Positions 1-5,562 of a stretch of 6,541 nt of DNA are shown here, piece by piece; within the stretch, counting starts at the first letter, position 1; each line of letters begins with the position of its first letter. The position numbers and the translations under genes are program-made. This DNA comes from CAYWVO01 sp964461835 (GTDB lineage: Bacteria; Zixibacteria; MSB-5A5; WJJR01; JAJRUJ01), in assembly GCA_964461835.1 (NCBI GenBank), contig CAYWVO010000082.1, positions 1 to 6,541 of the forward strand, given 5' to 3'. The notes under the pieces were generated by a model. The model was not told where the DNA came from, ran no database searches, and worked only from the letters and a program-made list of their open reading frames with translations.

Positions 1-13
1 AGGAATCCAGTCG

Positions 14-32
14 CCCTGGGCAACGCCCAGGG
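14..32. repeat. Perfect GC-rich hairpin, left flank
   Basis: CCCTGGGC (14-21) pairs perfectly with GCCCAGGG (25-32) around an AAC loop. No T-run follows on either strand, so a classical intrinsic terminator is not supported. Read on the minus strand, the hairpin is preceded by GTACCCG and followed three bases later by CTGG. The 5447-5464 hairpin, read on the plus strand, has a similar frame (GTACCCG before it, CTAGG three bases after it), so the two may be related elements in opposite orientation. It is best called a REP-like intergenic palindrome. Confidence 0.6.
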
Positions 33-85
33 ACGGGTACTATTGATTTCCGCACAGTTTCCAATCTGTCCTCACCTCCCGTGGT

Positions 86-125
86 GTCGAAACCACGTCG
101 CCGATGGCGACTCAGGGGTTTCGAC
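86..125. repeat. Nested stem-loop downstream of the 90-aa gene
   Basis: GTCGAAACC (86-94) pairs with GGTTTCGAC (117-125) as a 9-bp outer stem. Inside it, GTCGCC (97-102) pairs with GGCGAC (106-111) around a GAT loop. The outer stem ends six bases from the stop codon of the minus-strand gene at 131, so it would form at the 3' end of that transcript. There is no U-tract on either side. It may protect the mRNA end, act as a weak or factor-dependent terminator, or be a repeat element. The rest of positions 1-130 shows nothing else I can name. Confidence 0.55.
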
Positions 126-130
126 CTATC

Positions 131-403
131 TCATTTCCCGCGCATCGAGATAAGTTGTTGGTTTCGTGCGCGGGGTGTGTCGGTGAAGACGGCACTGAAG
201 GTGCGGTCGACTTCACGTTTAATTGCCACTAGTTGCCCGGCATCGTCGGCGGGCAGTTGATCGACATCGAATGACCAGGCCGGTGACTTTGGTGACATCA
301 GGCATTCCACCGCGCGGGCCCGGCGGCGAATATCAGTCACAAATTCAGTGACCAACAATCCGAGCTCGTTTGTCATCTGATCATTTTGTTTTGATTGATT
401 CAT
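131..403 (-). CDS. 90-aa hypothetical protein
   Basis: I do not recognise this protein. It begins MNQSKQNDQMTNELGLL, has an arginine-rich stretch (DIRRRARA, about residues 24-31), and is otherwise a mixed-charge, soluble sequence with no signal peptide, membrane segment or cysteine motif. The first half looks helical, and a second helical stretch is likely around residues 55-70 (GQLVAIKREVDRTF). The start at 403 is the first ATG in the frame; only a weak GGTAGG lies upstream, and the ATG at residue 10 is an alternative. It lies 84 bp downstream of the prohead-protease/ligase-like gene on the same strand, so it could be the last gene of that transcript, though GC-rich palindromes sit in the gap. 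Its reality rests on the open frame and tidy placement, not on homology. Confidence 0.55.
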   Translation of the reverse strand: MNQSKQNDQMTNELGLLVTEFVTDIRRRARAVECLMSPKSPAWSFDVDQLPADDAGQLVAIKREVDRTFSAVFTDTPRARNQQLISMRGK

Positions 404-451
404 GGTTTCAAGCCTACCGATTATGTATTTCCATTCAGTTTCTTTCCGTTC

Positions 452-484
452 CGGCGGATACGCCGCAGCGCACCCGCCGGCGGG
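452..484. repeat. Two short palindromes between minus-strand genes
   Basis: CGGCG (452-456) pairs with CGCCG (461-465) around a GATA loop, and CCCGCCGGCGGG (473-484) is a perfect 12-bp palindrome. Both lie in the 84-bp gap between the 535-codon frame (stop at 488) and the 90-aa gene. No run of T follows on the minus strand, so they are at best attenuating structures in the transcript. Confidence 0.4.
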
Positions 485-487
485 CGG

Positions 488-2074
488 TCAGGGGGTGAGA
501 CGGTTTATCGTCGGTGTTTTTGTCGTTCTGGTTTGCCGTACAGCCTCCCAGACAGTCACTACATCCGGTTCGCCACGCAACGCCGGTGAGTAACGGATTT
601 TCAGTTGAACGCCGTCATGGCAGTCGTCAGAGGAGGCGTCCCGAATCGGTACGACCGGAACAACCTCCCCGACTTCATAGCGTTGGGCAGCATGGACAGC
701 ATGACTGATCTCTCTGATCTCTTTCCCCTCACGGCAGGCAAGTTGATACCACCAGCCATCCTGGTCGCCGGTGCGATCAACGACTTCCAGCCAGACCAGC
801 GGGGTGCGGCGAAAGTCCAAAAAATCAATGCGCGACGTCAGGAGATCATCGGCTGCGTAGAGACGACAACCGGACGGTGAGGATAATATCTCAACTTCAC
901 GCAATACCTGACTTTGTGCAACAACCCGATATGGCAGCGGCCGAATTAATTTTCCTGCTGTGAAATGTCGGGAGACATACCGACGTTGATGGTCAATCGT
1001 GCGGGTGATTTCCTCCCCGTTACCAATTCCCTCGATCCATTCGACGAAGAAATGGCAGGATGGCGTTTTCCGTGATTTCTTCGGGTTGATCAGCCAGCCG
1101 AACAGGGCGGCCTCGTCCGGCATGAGGCGATTCAGTTCCTCACAAATCTCAGGTAACCGGTCATTAATCCGCTGATTTTTAACATCCAGGAGGAATACTT
1201 CGCCCTCCCACTTTGTCGCTGTGAGCGGTAATCCTTCAATTGTTGGTGTCACTACATAATTTTTGCCTGGATCACACGCGCGGAGCAGTTCATCGCTGTT
1301 GAATACCGCCGTGCCGGGCGAGAGGCCTGCAGCAAATAGGTATCGCGCGTGACTCAATGGTGACACTCCGGCGGCTGTAGCGGATTCTTGTGTTTTTTCT
1401 GATTCGGGAATTTGCCCATCAGCGAAGAACAAGCCGCTGCCGATCCGGGTGCCGGGAGTGGCGCCACGATAGACCAACGATGTTTCCAGCACGCGTACCA
1501 AACCCCGGTAGATAAAATGCGCTGTGCGCGTTTGCCCGTCCGGATGTTGATAATCGGTGAACGGCTGATGATCGCAGGTGCGCATGTCGGCGCCGCAGAC
1601 CGAACACTCGGGGCGGGTAAACTCAAAGCCGATTGATACCTCGCGCAGAACCCCGGAATCGATCCGGGCCGCCAGATCTTCCGCCCCGGTGGCATCTTTG
1701 GGCCAGTAAAACCAGACTTTCACCCACTCATGGTCGTCGCGATGAATGACCTCCGCCTTAAAATTCCGGGCAACCGGCAACTGCCGTTTATTGTGGGCAA
1801 CCAGCACCGGAGAATCGATAATCAGTTCACACAATTTGCCGAATTCATCCGCCGAAAAGCGTCCACCGTGCTCGTTAATCGCATCGGAGACTACCTCCAT
1901 GGCCCGGATATGGATCGATTCGGCGGTCACCGGCACCGGCGGCGCAATCACCTGGTTGATTTCGTTCGCCAGCGACTCGGCGGTTGGTCGTGGCGCCTGT
2001 GCTGTACTGTCGCTGTATTCCTGCCCGGCCGCGGATTCGACTTTTCCCAGTAATTCTCCCAGCAATGTGGGCAC
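488..2074 (-). CDS. Prohead-protease-like / degenerate DNA-ligase-like fusion protein
   Basis: This is a two-part protein of about 528 aa. Residues about 50-210 resemble the HK97 prohead (S78/U35) serine protease family. VLVAHNKRQLPVAR carries the expected catalytic His (H94), and the later GVLREVSIGF carries the expected Ser (S147). A possible zinc site follows: C157-x2-C160, C167, H169. VLETSLVYRGATPGT (about 195-209) closes the domain. Residues about 270-525 follow the order of an ATP-dependent DNA ligase. TPTIEG (276-281) sits where KxDG should be, with Thr278 in place of the AMP-accepting Lys. RINDRLPEI, FGWLI (325-329, for DGEL), HQRRY and LVWLEVVD follow, then an OB-fold-like end with YEVGEVVPVVPI. 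The ligase half would therefore be inactive in adenylation. Start: GTG at 2074 has GGGAG four bases upstream; the frame also opens at a TTG at 2095 with a poorer site. No capsid genes are adjacent. The protease call is good; the ligase call is inference from motif order. Confidence 0.8.
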   Translation of the reverse strand: MPTLLGELLGKVESAAGQEYSDSTAQAPRPTAESLANEINQVIAPPVPVTAESIHIRAMEVVSDAINEHGGRFSADEFGKLCELIIDSPVLVAHNKRQLPVARNFKAEVIHRDDHEWVKVWFYWPKDATGAEDLAARIDSGVLREVSIGFEFTRPECSVCGADMRTCDHQPFTDYQHPDGQTRTAHFIYRGLVRVLETSLVYRGATPGTRIGSGLFFADGQIPESEKTQESATAAGVSPLSHARYLFAAGLSPGTAVFNSDELLRACDPGKNYVVTPTIEGLPLTATKWEGEVFLLDVKNQRINDRLPEICEELNRLMPDEAALFGWLINPKKSRKTPSCHFFVEWIEGIGNGEEITRTIDHQRRYVSRHFTAGKLIRPLPYRVVAQSQVLREVEILSSPSGCRLYAADDLLTSRIDFLDFRRTPLVWLEVVDRTGDQDGWWYQLACREGKEIREISHAVHAAQRYEVGEVVPVVPIRDASSDDCHDGVQLKIRYSPALRGEPDVVTVWEAVRQTRTTKTPTINRLTP

Positions 2075-2198
2075 GGTTCTCCCTTTCCCTGGCAACTCTT
2101 TTTTCGCGTTTCACCCTACCTCCCCGCGCTGGATTTGCACCATTTCGGTAGCACTCTGTGGAGGCGAAAATTGCTAATTCGTTGTGGTTCAACGCGGA

Positions 2199-2209
2199 GA
2201 TATCATATC
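2199..2209. promoter_or_regulatory. 11-bp palindrome in the divergent intergenic region
   Basis: GATATCATATC is a perfect palindrome around one central base. On the minus strand it contains TATGAT, a good match to a -10 box, and so could mark the promoter of the prohead-protease-like gene. I cannot find a convincing -35 at the right distance. An operator for a regulator of both divergent units is possible but unproven. Confidence 0.25.
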
Positions 2210-2232
2210 CCGAAAAATTGGTACTTTCCCGC

Positions 2233-2261
2233 TTGACAGCTGAACATTTGTACAGTATCTA
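2233..2261 (+). promoter_or_regulatory. Sigma-70-type promoter of the zinc-ribbon/helicase unit
   Basis: A perfect -35 hexamer TTGACA (2233-2238) is followed after 17 bases by TATCTA (2256-2261), which shares the TAT start of the -10 consensus. Transcription would begin near 2268, about 25 bases before the first start codon. It lies between the divergent genes and points at the plus-strand unit. The -10 is weak, which fits a regulated promoter. Confidence 0.5.
2240..2255. promoter_or_regulatory. LexA/SOS-box-like operator inside the promoter
   Basis: CTGAACATTTGTACAG has the CTG-N10-CAG arrangement and 16-base span of the E. coli-type SOS box, ends in ACAG followed by TA, and is an imperfect palindrome (12 of 16 positions symmetric). 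It also contains GAAC-N4-GTAC, one base from the GAAC-N4-GTTC form of Gram-positive LexA sites. It fills the spacer between -35 and -10, where a repressor would block RNA polymerase. The match is by eye; the LexA specificity of this organism is unknown. Confidence 0.45.
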
Positions 2262-2284
2262 CCGATAGAGCACATGAGAGAGAC

Positions 2285-2291
2285 AAGGAGG
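2285..2291 (+). promoter_or_regulatory. Strong ribosome binding site, close to the start
   Basis: AAGGAGG is a full Shine-Dalgarno match but ends only two bases before the ATG at 2294. The next codon, TTG at 2297, lies at five bases and may be the start actually used. The protein would differ by one residue. Confidence 0.6.
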
Positions 2292-2293
2292 AG

Positions 2294-2542
2294 ATGTTGT
2301 TCAGGCCAACAAAAGAGGCGGAATCCCGACCGACTCGGGTCATTGTCATCCCATTGGCGCCCGGCAGCGGAAAGGATTGCCGGCACGACCGGTGTTTATG
2401 TGGCGGGCCGCTGACCGCGGCAGATGATTTTATCGGCTGCGAACACTGCCATCGTCTGTACTGCCCGGAATGCGGCGGTTCGATTGTCAATGGCGGCGGC
2501 TGTTTATCCTGCGCCACGTGCGGATATGGGTACTGCGCGTAG
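2294..2542 (+). CDS. Small cysteine-rich zinc-ribbon protein
   Basis: This 82-aa protein has 11 cysteines, all after residue 28. After a short basic N-terminus come CLCGG (C34, C36), CEHC (C49-C52), CPEC (C57-C60), then GGGCLSCATCGYGYC (C70, C73, C76, C81). The second half closely resembles the zinc ribbon at the C-terminus of B12-dependent ribonucleotide reductases (CPxCG, a glycine-rich turn, GC-x2-C-x2-CGY-x2-C). The first half looks like a second metal site. At least two zinc ions are likely bound structurally. No enzymatic domain is attached, so a role as a nucleic-acid- or protein-binding adaptor is likely. It ends 17 bp before the proposed helicase start and shares its promoter, so the two are probably co-expressed and may interact. 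The helicase frame extends back under this gene, but that overlap is not needed. Confidence 0.75.
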   Translation: MLFRPTKEAESRPTRVIVIPLAPGSGKDCRHDRCLCGGPLTAADDFIGCEHCHRLYCPECGGSIVNGGGCLSCATCGYGYCA

Positions 2543-2559
2543 CGCGTCCGGTAAAAGCG

Positions 2560-5253
2560 ATGAAACTCGAGCATTTAACCTCATATGGCATACTGCCCCC
2601 CTTCATCGAGCGGTGGCGGCAGACAATGGGTGAGGAGCTTTTGGACTGGCAGGCCGATGCGATCGTGCATTATGGATTGCTCGGCCACCCGTCCACCGCA
2701 GCGGGCGCCGATCCGCCGCACAATCTCTTAGTCGTCGCGCCAACGTCATCGGGAAAAACATTCATTGGCGAATTGGCTGCCGCCGCCGCACTCTCGCACC
2801 GCGCAAAGGTCATCTTCATTGTTCCGCTTAAGGCACTCGCCGCCGAAAAATACCGGCACTTCCGGGAGGTGTTTGGGCCGCTCGGATTTACTACGCATAT
2901 TTCGACGCGCGACCACCGGAATAACGACAGCGCACTGATTTCCGGCGATTTCGATATTGCCGTTGTCGTGGCCGAGAAATTCCGTCATTTGCTGATTCGC
3001 AATTTTGATTTGTTGCAACGGGTCAATCTCGTTGTCGGAGACGAACTCCATCTGCTGGCTGATCCCGACCGCGGTCCGGCGTTATTGTCGGTAATCGAAA
3101 AACTCGCCCATGCAGAATTCACCTGCCGGTTTATCGGTCTGTCTGCGCAGTTGCCGGACAGCGATACGGTAGCCAAGCTGCTCAATGCCCGCATCATGCG
3201 CGTATGCCGTCGTCCGGTCGAGCTGCGCCGCGGGGTATTGTGCGACGGTGCGTTCCGCTACCGCGAAGATAACTCCGGCGAAACCGGCACCGAACACCTG
3301 CTCGAAATCACCAACCGGAACGATGCCACGTTGGAGATTATTAAACAGCAACTGCTCGATGATGAACGCATTCTGGTTTTCAGCAAAACCAAATACGATT
3401 GCCATTGCCGTGCGGCGGCCCTGACCGAGGTGTACAGCGTAAACAACGAGTTGACCGACGCCGACCGCTGGATTCTTTCGGCTGATGGTTTTATCACCGA
3501 TGATTTGACCACCTGGTACAGCCGGGGAATCGGCGTGCATCATGCCGATATGTCGCTGGCGCAACGGGCGCTGACCGAGCGCATGTTTCGTGACGGCGCC
3601 TTGCGAATTGTCTTCTGCACCGGCACGCTGGCGATGGGAGTCAATCTTCCGGCGACAACTGTCTATGTTGAAGCCGAACGTTTCTGTGGCGGCCGGTACG
3701 GCACGGCTCCGGTATTGACTCCGCTGGAACCACACGAATTTAATAATGCGGCGGGGCGTGCGGGACGGTTGGGCCTGATGACATCCTACGGCCGCGCGAT
3801 TCTCTGTGCGCAGACCCCGATTGAAGCGGACATTCTCTGGGATACGTATATCAATCCCGCACCGGCACGAGAAGATTTCGGCATCCTGCAATGGCCGGAG
3901 ACACGGCGACGCATTCTGGAAGCGGTGGCCTGTGGCTTGGTTGATCATCGTGATGCCTGTGCCGCGTATCTGCATCAGGATGCCGGACCATACATTGATC
4001 AACTGGCTAAAGATGATTTGCTGGCGGCTGACACAGACGGTCGTCTGCGAGCGACGCCGACCGGCTTAATTGTCGCCACTACCGGGGTGTCGCCCGAATC
4101 GATTGCACATCTACGAACATTAGTTGCCCACGCGAGTACGACCGACCCGGTGATCTGGACTGCCGCAATTCTGGCCCTGCCCGACAGTGCGGATATCCGT
4201 TGGCCTTATCGACACCGTGGCGCATTCGATCCGTTGGCTGCCGCCTGGCGGGAACAATTCGGGGATGATTTTGAATCGACGCTGTCGCGCACGTTTTCCG
4301 AGGCGTTCCGGCCGGAGGTATGGTATCCCCGGCCACAGTTGCGCCGGCGGGCGATTGCCGCCGCACTGGCCTTGGGTGATTGGGCGAAGGGTGAACCGGG
4401 TGAGCGCTTGCTTGTCGCACATCAGGCGCCGCCGGGTCGCTTCGAACAGACCGCCGAAACGGTATCCTGGCTGACTGATACCGCAACGGCGCTGGCCGAG
4501 GCCGATCCCCGGTACCGGATGAATGCACCGGCACTGGCCCGAATGGCGTTTGAAATGCGCTTCGGGCTGCCGTGGTCACTGCATGAATTGGCCACAGCAG
4601 TCAGCGGGGAGATTCCCCGCGAAGGGATTTTGCGGTTGGCGCAACTGGGATGGCGTCATCCCCGGTCGCTGGCACAAGCAAAACCCGGTGATTTTGGTGA
4701 GATTTTGCCGTTGCCAATTGCCGAACGGGCGATTGAACGTGGACGGCAGTGGTTGCGCGAGGAAAAACGTCGAACGCCGGCTGAACCGCAGCCATCAACG
4801 GCATCGACAGATAAAAACAGCAGCGTTGATAAAACAATATCCAATAAGGAGGCAACTATGCCGCAAGCGTTGACCTTAGACGGCCGACAGGTGCACACAC
4901 GATTTGCCGTGGCGTTGGGCGATAACCTGTGCACGTTGCGGGCCAAAAGTTTTAAGTACCTTTTTGCTCTGGCCGCGGCACGACATCTGCGCAAAGACGG
5001 GTGGATTGACAAGCGGGACATCGAAGCCGGAGAAAACCAGATTAAGTATTTCTATCAGTTGCGACAGGAGCTCAAAGCCGCGCAGGACGGGGCACATCAG
5101 CTTATTGAAAACGACGGTTCGGGCCGGTATCGTCTGGCGTTGCCGCGGGACGCGATCCATTTCAATTTCGAACGAATTGTCGATTTCCCCGATTGGGAAA
5201 TCCGGCAAACCGCGACGCAGTTGAGCCCGCCGGCGGATTATCAGGCGGCGTAA
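2560..5253 (+). CDS. Ski2/Hel308-like SF2 helicase with C-terminal winged helix
   Basis: This 897-aa protein is an ATP-dependent superfamily 2 helicase. Counting from the ATG at 2560: DWQADAI near 29-35; motif I APTSSGKT (60-67); Ia VPLKALAAEKY; motif II DELH (161-164); motif III SAQ (195-197); motif IV ILVFSKTK; motif V FCTGTLAMGVNLP; motif VI NNAAGRAGRLG (395-405). A winged helix follows (about 445-510), then a helical ratchet-like region, then a helix-hairpin-helix-like stretch (about 685-732, GILRLAQLGWRHPRSL). This is the Hel308 order. A polar Ser/Thr/Gln linker (about 736-766) leads to an added winged helix of 131 residues. The likely role is 3'-5' unwinding or remodelling of branched or blocked DNA. 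The frame opens at 2470, but those 30 residues are arginine-rich, overlap the zinc-ribbon gene and precede no conserved part, so 2560 is preferred despite a weak ribosome site. HamB of Hachiman is also Ski2-like, but no HamA is present. Confidence 0.9.
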   Translation: MKLEHLTSYGILPPFIERWRQTMGEELLDWQADAIVHYGLLGHPSTAAGADPPHNLLVVAPTSSGKTFIGELAAAAALSHRAKVIFIVPLKALAAEKYRHFREVFGPLGFTTHISTRDHRNNDSALISGDFDIAVVVAEKFRHLLIRNFDLLQRVNLVVGDELHLLADPDRGPALLSVIEKLAHAEFTCRFIGLSAQLPDSDTVAKLLNARIMRVCRRPVELRRGVLCDGAFRYREDNSGETGTEHLLEITNRNDATLEIIKQQLLDDERILVFSKTKYDCHCRAAALTEVYSVNNELTDADRWILSADGFITDDLTTWYSRGIGVHHADMSLAQRALTERMFRDGALRIVFCTGTLAMGVNLPATTVYVEAERFCGGRYGTAPVLTPLEPHEFNNAAGRAGRLGLMTSYGRAILCAQTPIEADILWDTYINPAPAREDFGILQWPETRRRILEAVACGLVDHRDACAAYLHQDAGPYIDQLAKDDLLAADTDGRLRATPTGLIVATTGVSPESIAHLRTLVAHASTTDPVIWTAAILALPDSADIRWPYRHRGAFDPLAAAWREQFGDDFESTLSRTFSEAFRPEVWYPRPQLRRRAIAAALALGDWAKGEPGERLLVAHQAPPGRFEQTAETVSWLTDTATALAEADPRYRMNAPALARMAFEMRFGLPWSLHELATAVSGEIPREGILRLAQLGWRHPRSLAQAKPGDFGEILPLPIAERAIERGRQWLREEKRRTPAEPQPSTASTDKNSSVDKTISNKEATMPQALTLDGRQVHTRFAVALGDNLCTLRAKSFKYLFALAAARHLRKDGWIDKRDIEAGENQIKYFYQLRQELKAAQDGAHQLIENDGSGRYRLALPRDAIHFNFERIVDFPDWEIRQTATQLSPPADYQAA
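4845..4852 (+). promoter_or_regulatory. Perfect internal ribosome binding site within the helicase gene
   Basis: TAAGGAGG is a full 8-base match to the anti-Shine-Dalgarno sequence, five bases before an in-frame ATG at 4858. It encodes residues of the interdomain linker, where protein constraint is low, and is far better than the site in front of the helicase's own start at 2560. Confidence 0.6.
4858..5253 (+). CDS. Possible internal in-frame product: winged-helix protein
   Basis: Translation from the ATG at 4858 would give the last 131 residues of the helicase as a free protein, starting MPQALTLDGRQV. It has the layout of an OmpR-type winged helix: beta-rich start, KSFKYLFALAAARHL helix, GWIDKRDI turn, a recognition-like helix YFYQLRQELKAA, then a wing with GSGRYRLAL. 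The tail (about 112-131) looks disordered. Such a domain would bind DNA, or a partner such as the helicase itself. The evidence is the perfect, well-spaced ribosome site and the domain boundary exactly at the start. It may instead be a relic of a separate gene fused to the helicase, with no free product made. Confidence 0.45.
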   Translation: MPQALTLDGRQVHTRFAVALGDNLCTLRAKSFKYLFALAAARHLRKDGWIDKRDIEAGENQIKYFYQLRQELKAAQDGAHQLIENDGSGRYRLALPRDAIHFNFERIVDFPDWEIRQTATQLSPPADYQAA

Positions 5254-5283
5254 CGGAACATGCAGTAGCATGAATTAGTGGGT

Positions 5284-5302
5284 GGCAGACGGCTCGTCTG
5301 CC
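5284..5302. repeat. Perfect hairpin downstream of the helicase gene
   Basis: GGCAGACG (5284-5291) pairs with CGTCTGCC (5295-5302) around GCT. It is the first strong structure after the helicase stop (5253); a 5-bp stem CATGC/GCATG (5259-5272) precedes it. CCCGG rather than T follows, so factor-independent termination is not shown. It may stabilise the 3' end, or be a dispersed repeat. Confidence 0.55.
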
Positions 5303-5335
5303 CCGGCGATTGGAATTTGGCAATAAGCACCGTAT

Positions 5336-5366
5336 TGTGTCACCCCGGCGCACCTGGGGTCCAGGG
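5336..5366. repeat. REP-like palindromic element
   Basis: The stretch contains CACCCCGG, a short loop, and CCTGGGGTCCAGG; CCCCGG and CCTGGGG pair with one wobble or bulge. Its layout (GTCAnCCC ... GGGnTCCAGG) recalls the dispersed GTCATCCC/GGGATCCAG palindromes common in bacterial intergenic DNA. The resemblance is from memory and needs a copy count in the genome. Confidence 0.35.
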
Positions 5367-5446
5367 CGATGGGGAATGTGGGGCCGTCGCGCGGGCATCT
5401 GGCCCGTGATACCTTACAATTGAGCAGGTGAGCAGTACCCGGGTGG

Positions 5447-5464
5447 CCCTGACGTTCGTCAGGG
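5447..5464. repeat. Perfect hairpin with GTACCCG frame
   Basis: CCCTGAC pairs with GTCAGGG around a GTTC tetraloop (or 8 bp with a TT loop). GTACCCG lies just upstream (5436-5442) and CTAGG follows three bases after the stem. The same frame surrounds the 14-32 hairpin in opposite orientation. Confidence 0.5.
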
Positions 5465-5511
5465 TCTCTAGGTGCCATAGGTTATGTGCCAAATCCCATC
5501 GCGCCTGGAAA

Positions 5512-5554
5512 CCCTGATCTCCGGGATCGCTGTCCGCGCTCCCTCAGATCAGGG
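5512..5554. repeat. 9-bp inverted repeat downstream of the membrane-protein gene
   Basis: CCCTGATCT (5512-5520) pairs exactly with AGATCAGGG (5546-5554) across a 25-base loop. It ends eight bases from the stop codon of the minus-strand membrane-protein gene, so it would form at the 3' end of that transcript. No U-run is present on either strand. Confidence 0.5.
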
Positions 5555-5562
5555 CCACACGC

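Noticed and set aside
1354..1695. 113-codon minus-strand frame inside the protease/ligase-like gene
   Set aside because: Overlaps the protease domain in another frame; proline- and serine-rich, low-quality sequence with no ribosome site.
2075..2095. TTG start seven codons upstream for the protease/ligase-like gene
   Set aside because: The GTG at 2074 has GGGAG at a good distance; the TTG has only a weak AAAGAG-like stretch close to it. It remains an alternative.
2470..2559. 30-residue N-terminal extension of the helicase
   Set aside because: It overlaps the zinc-ribbon gene in another frame and reads as arginine/tryptophan-rich noise; the conserved helicase begins after the ATG at 2560.
3082..4002. 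306-codon open frame on the minus strand
   Set aside because: It lies wholly antisense to the conserved helicase motifs and its translation has no recognisable domain; it is a shadow of a GC-rich coding strand.
2560..5253. Assignment to Hachiman (HamB)
   Set aside because: The helicase family fits loosely, but no HamA-type nuclease is adjacent, and the extra winged helix and zinc ribbon are not part of the described pair.
5284..5302. Rho-independent terminator of the helicase gene
   Set aside because: The stem is perfect but is followed by CCCGG with no T-run on the plus strand.
5254..5562. CRISPR array or tRNA gene in the palindrome cluster
   Set aside because: The inverted repeats differ in sequence and spacing, there are no regular direct repeats, and no cloverleaf or TTCGA arm in a tRNA context.
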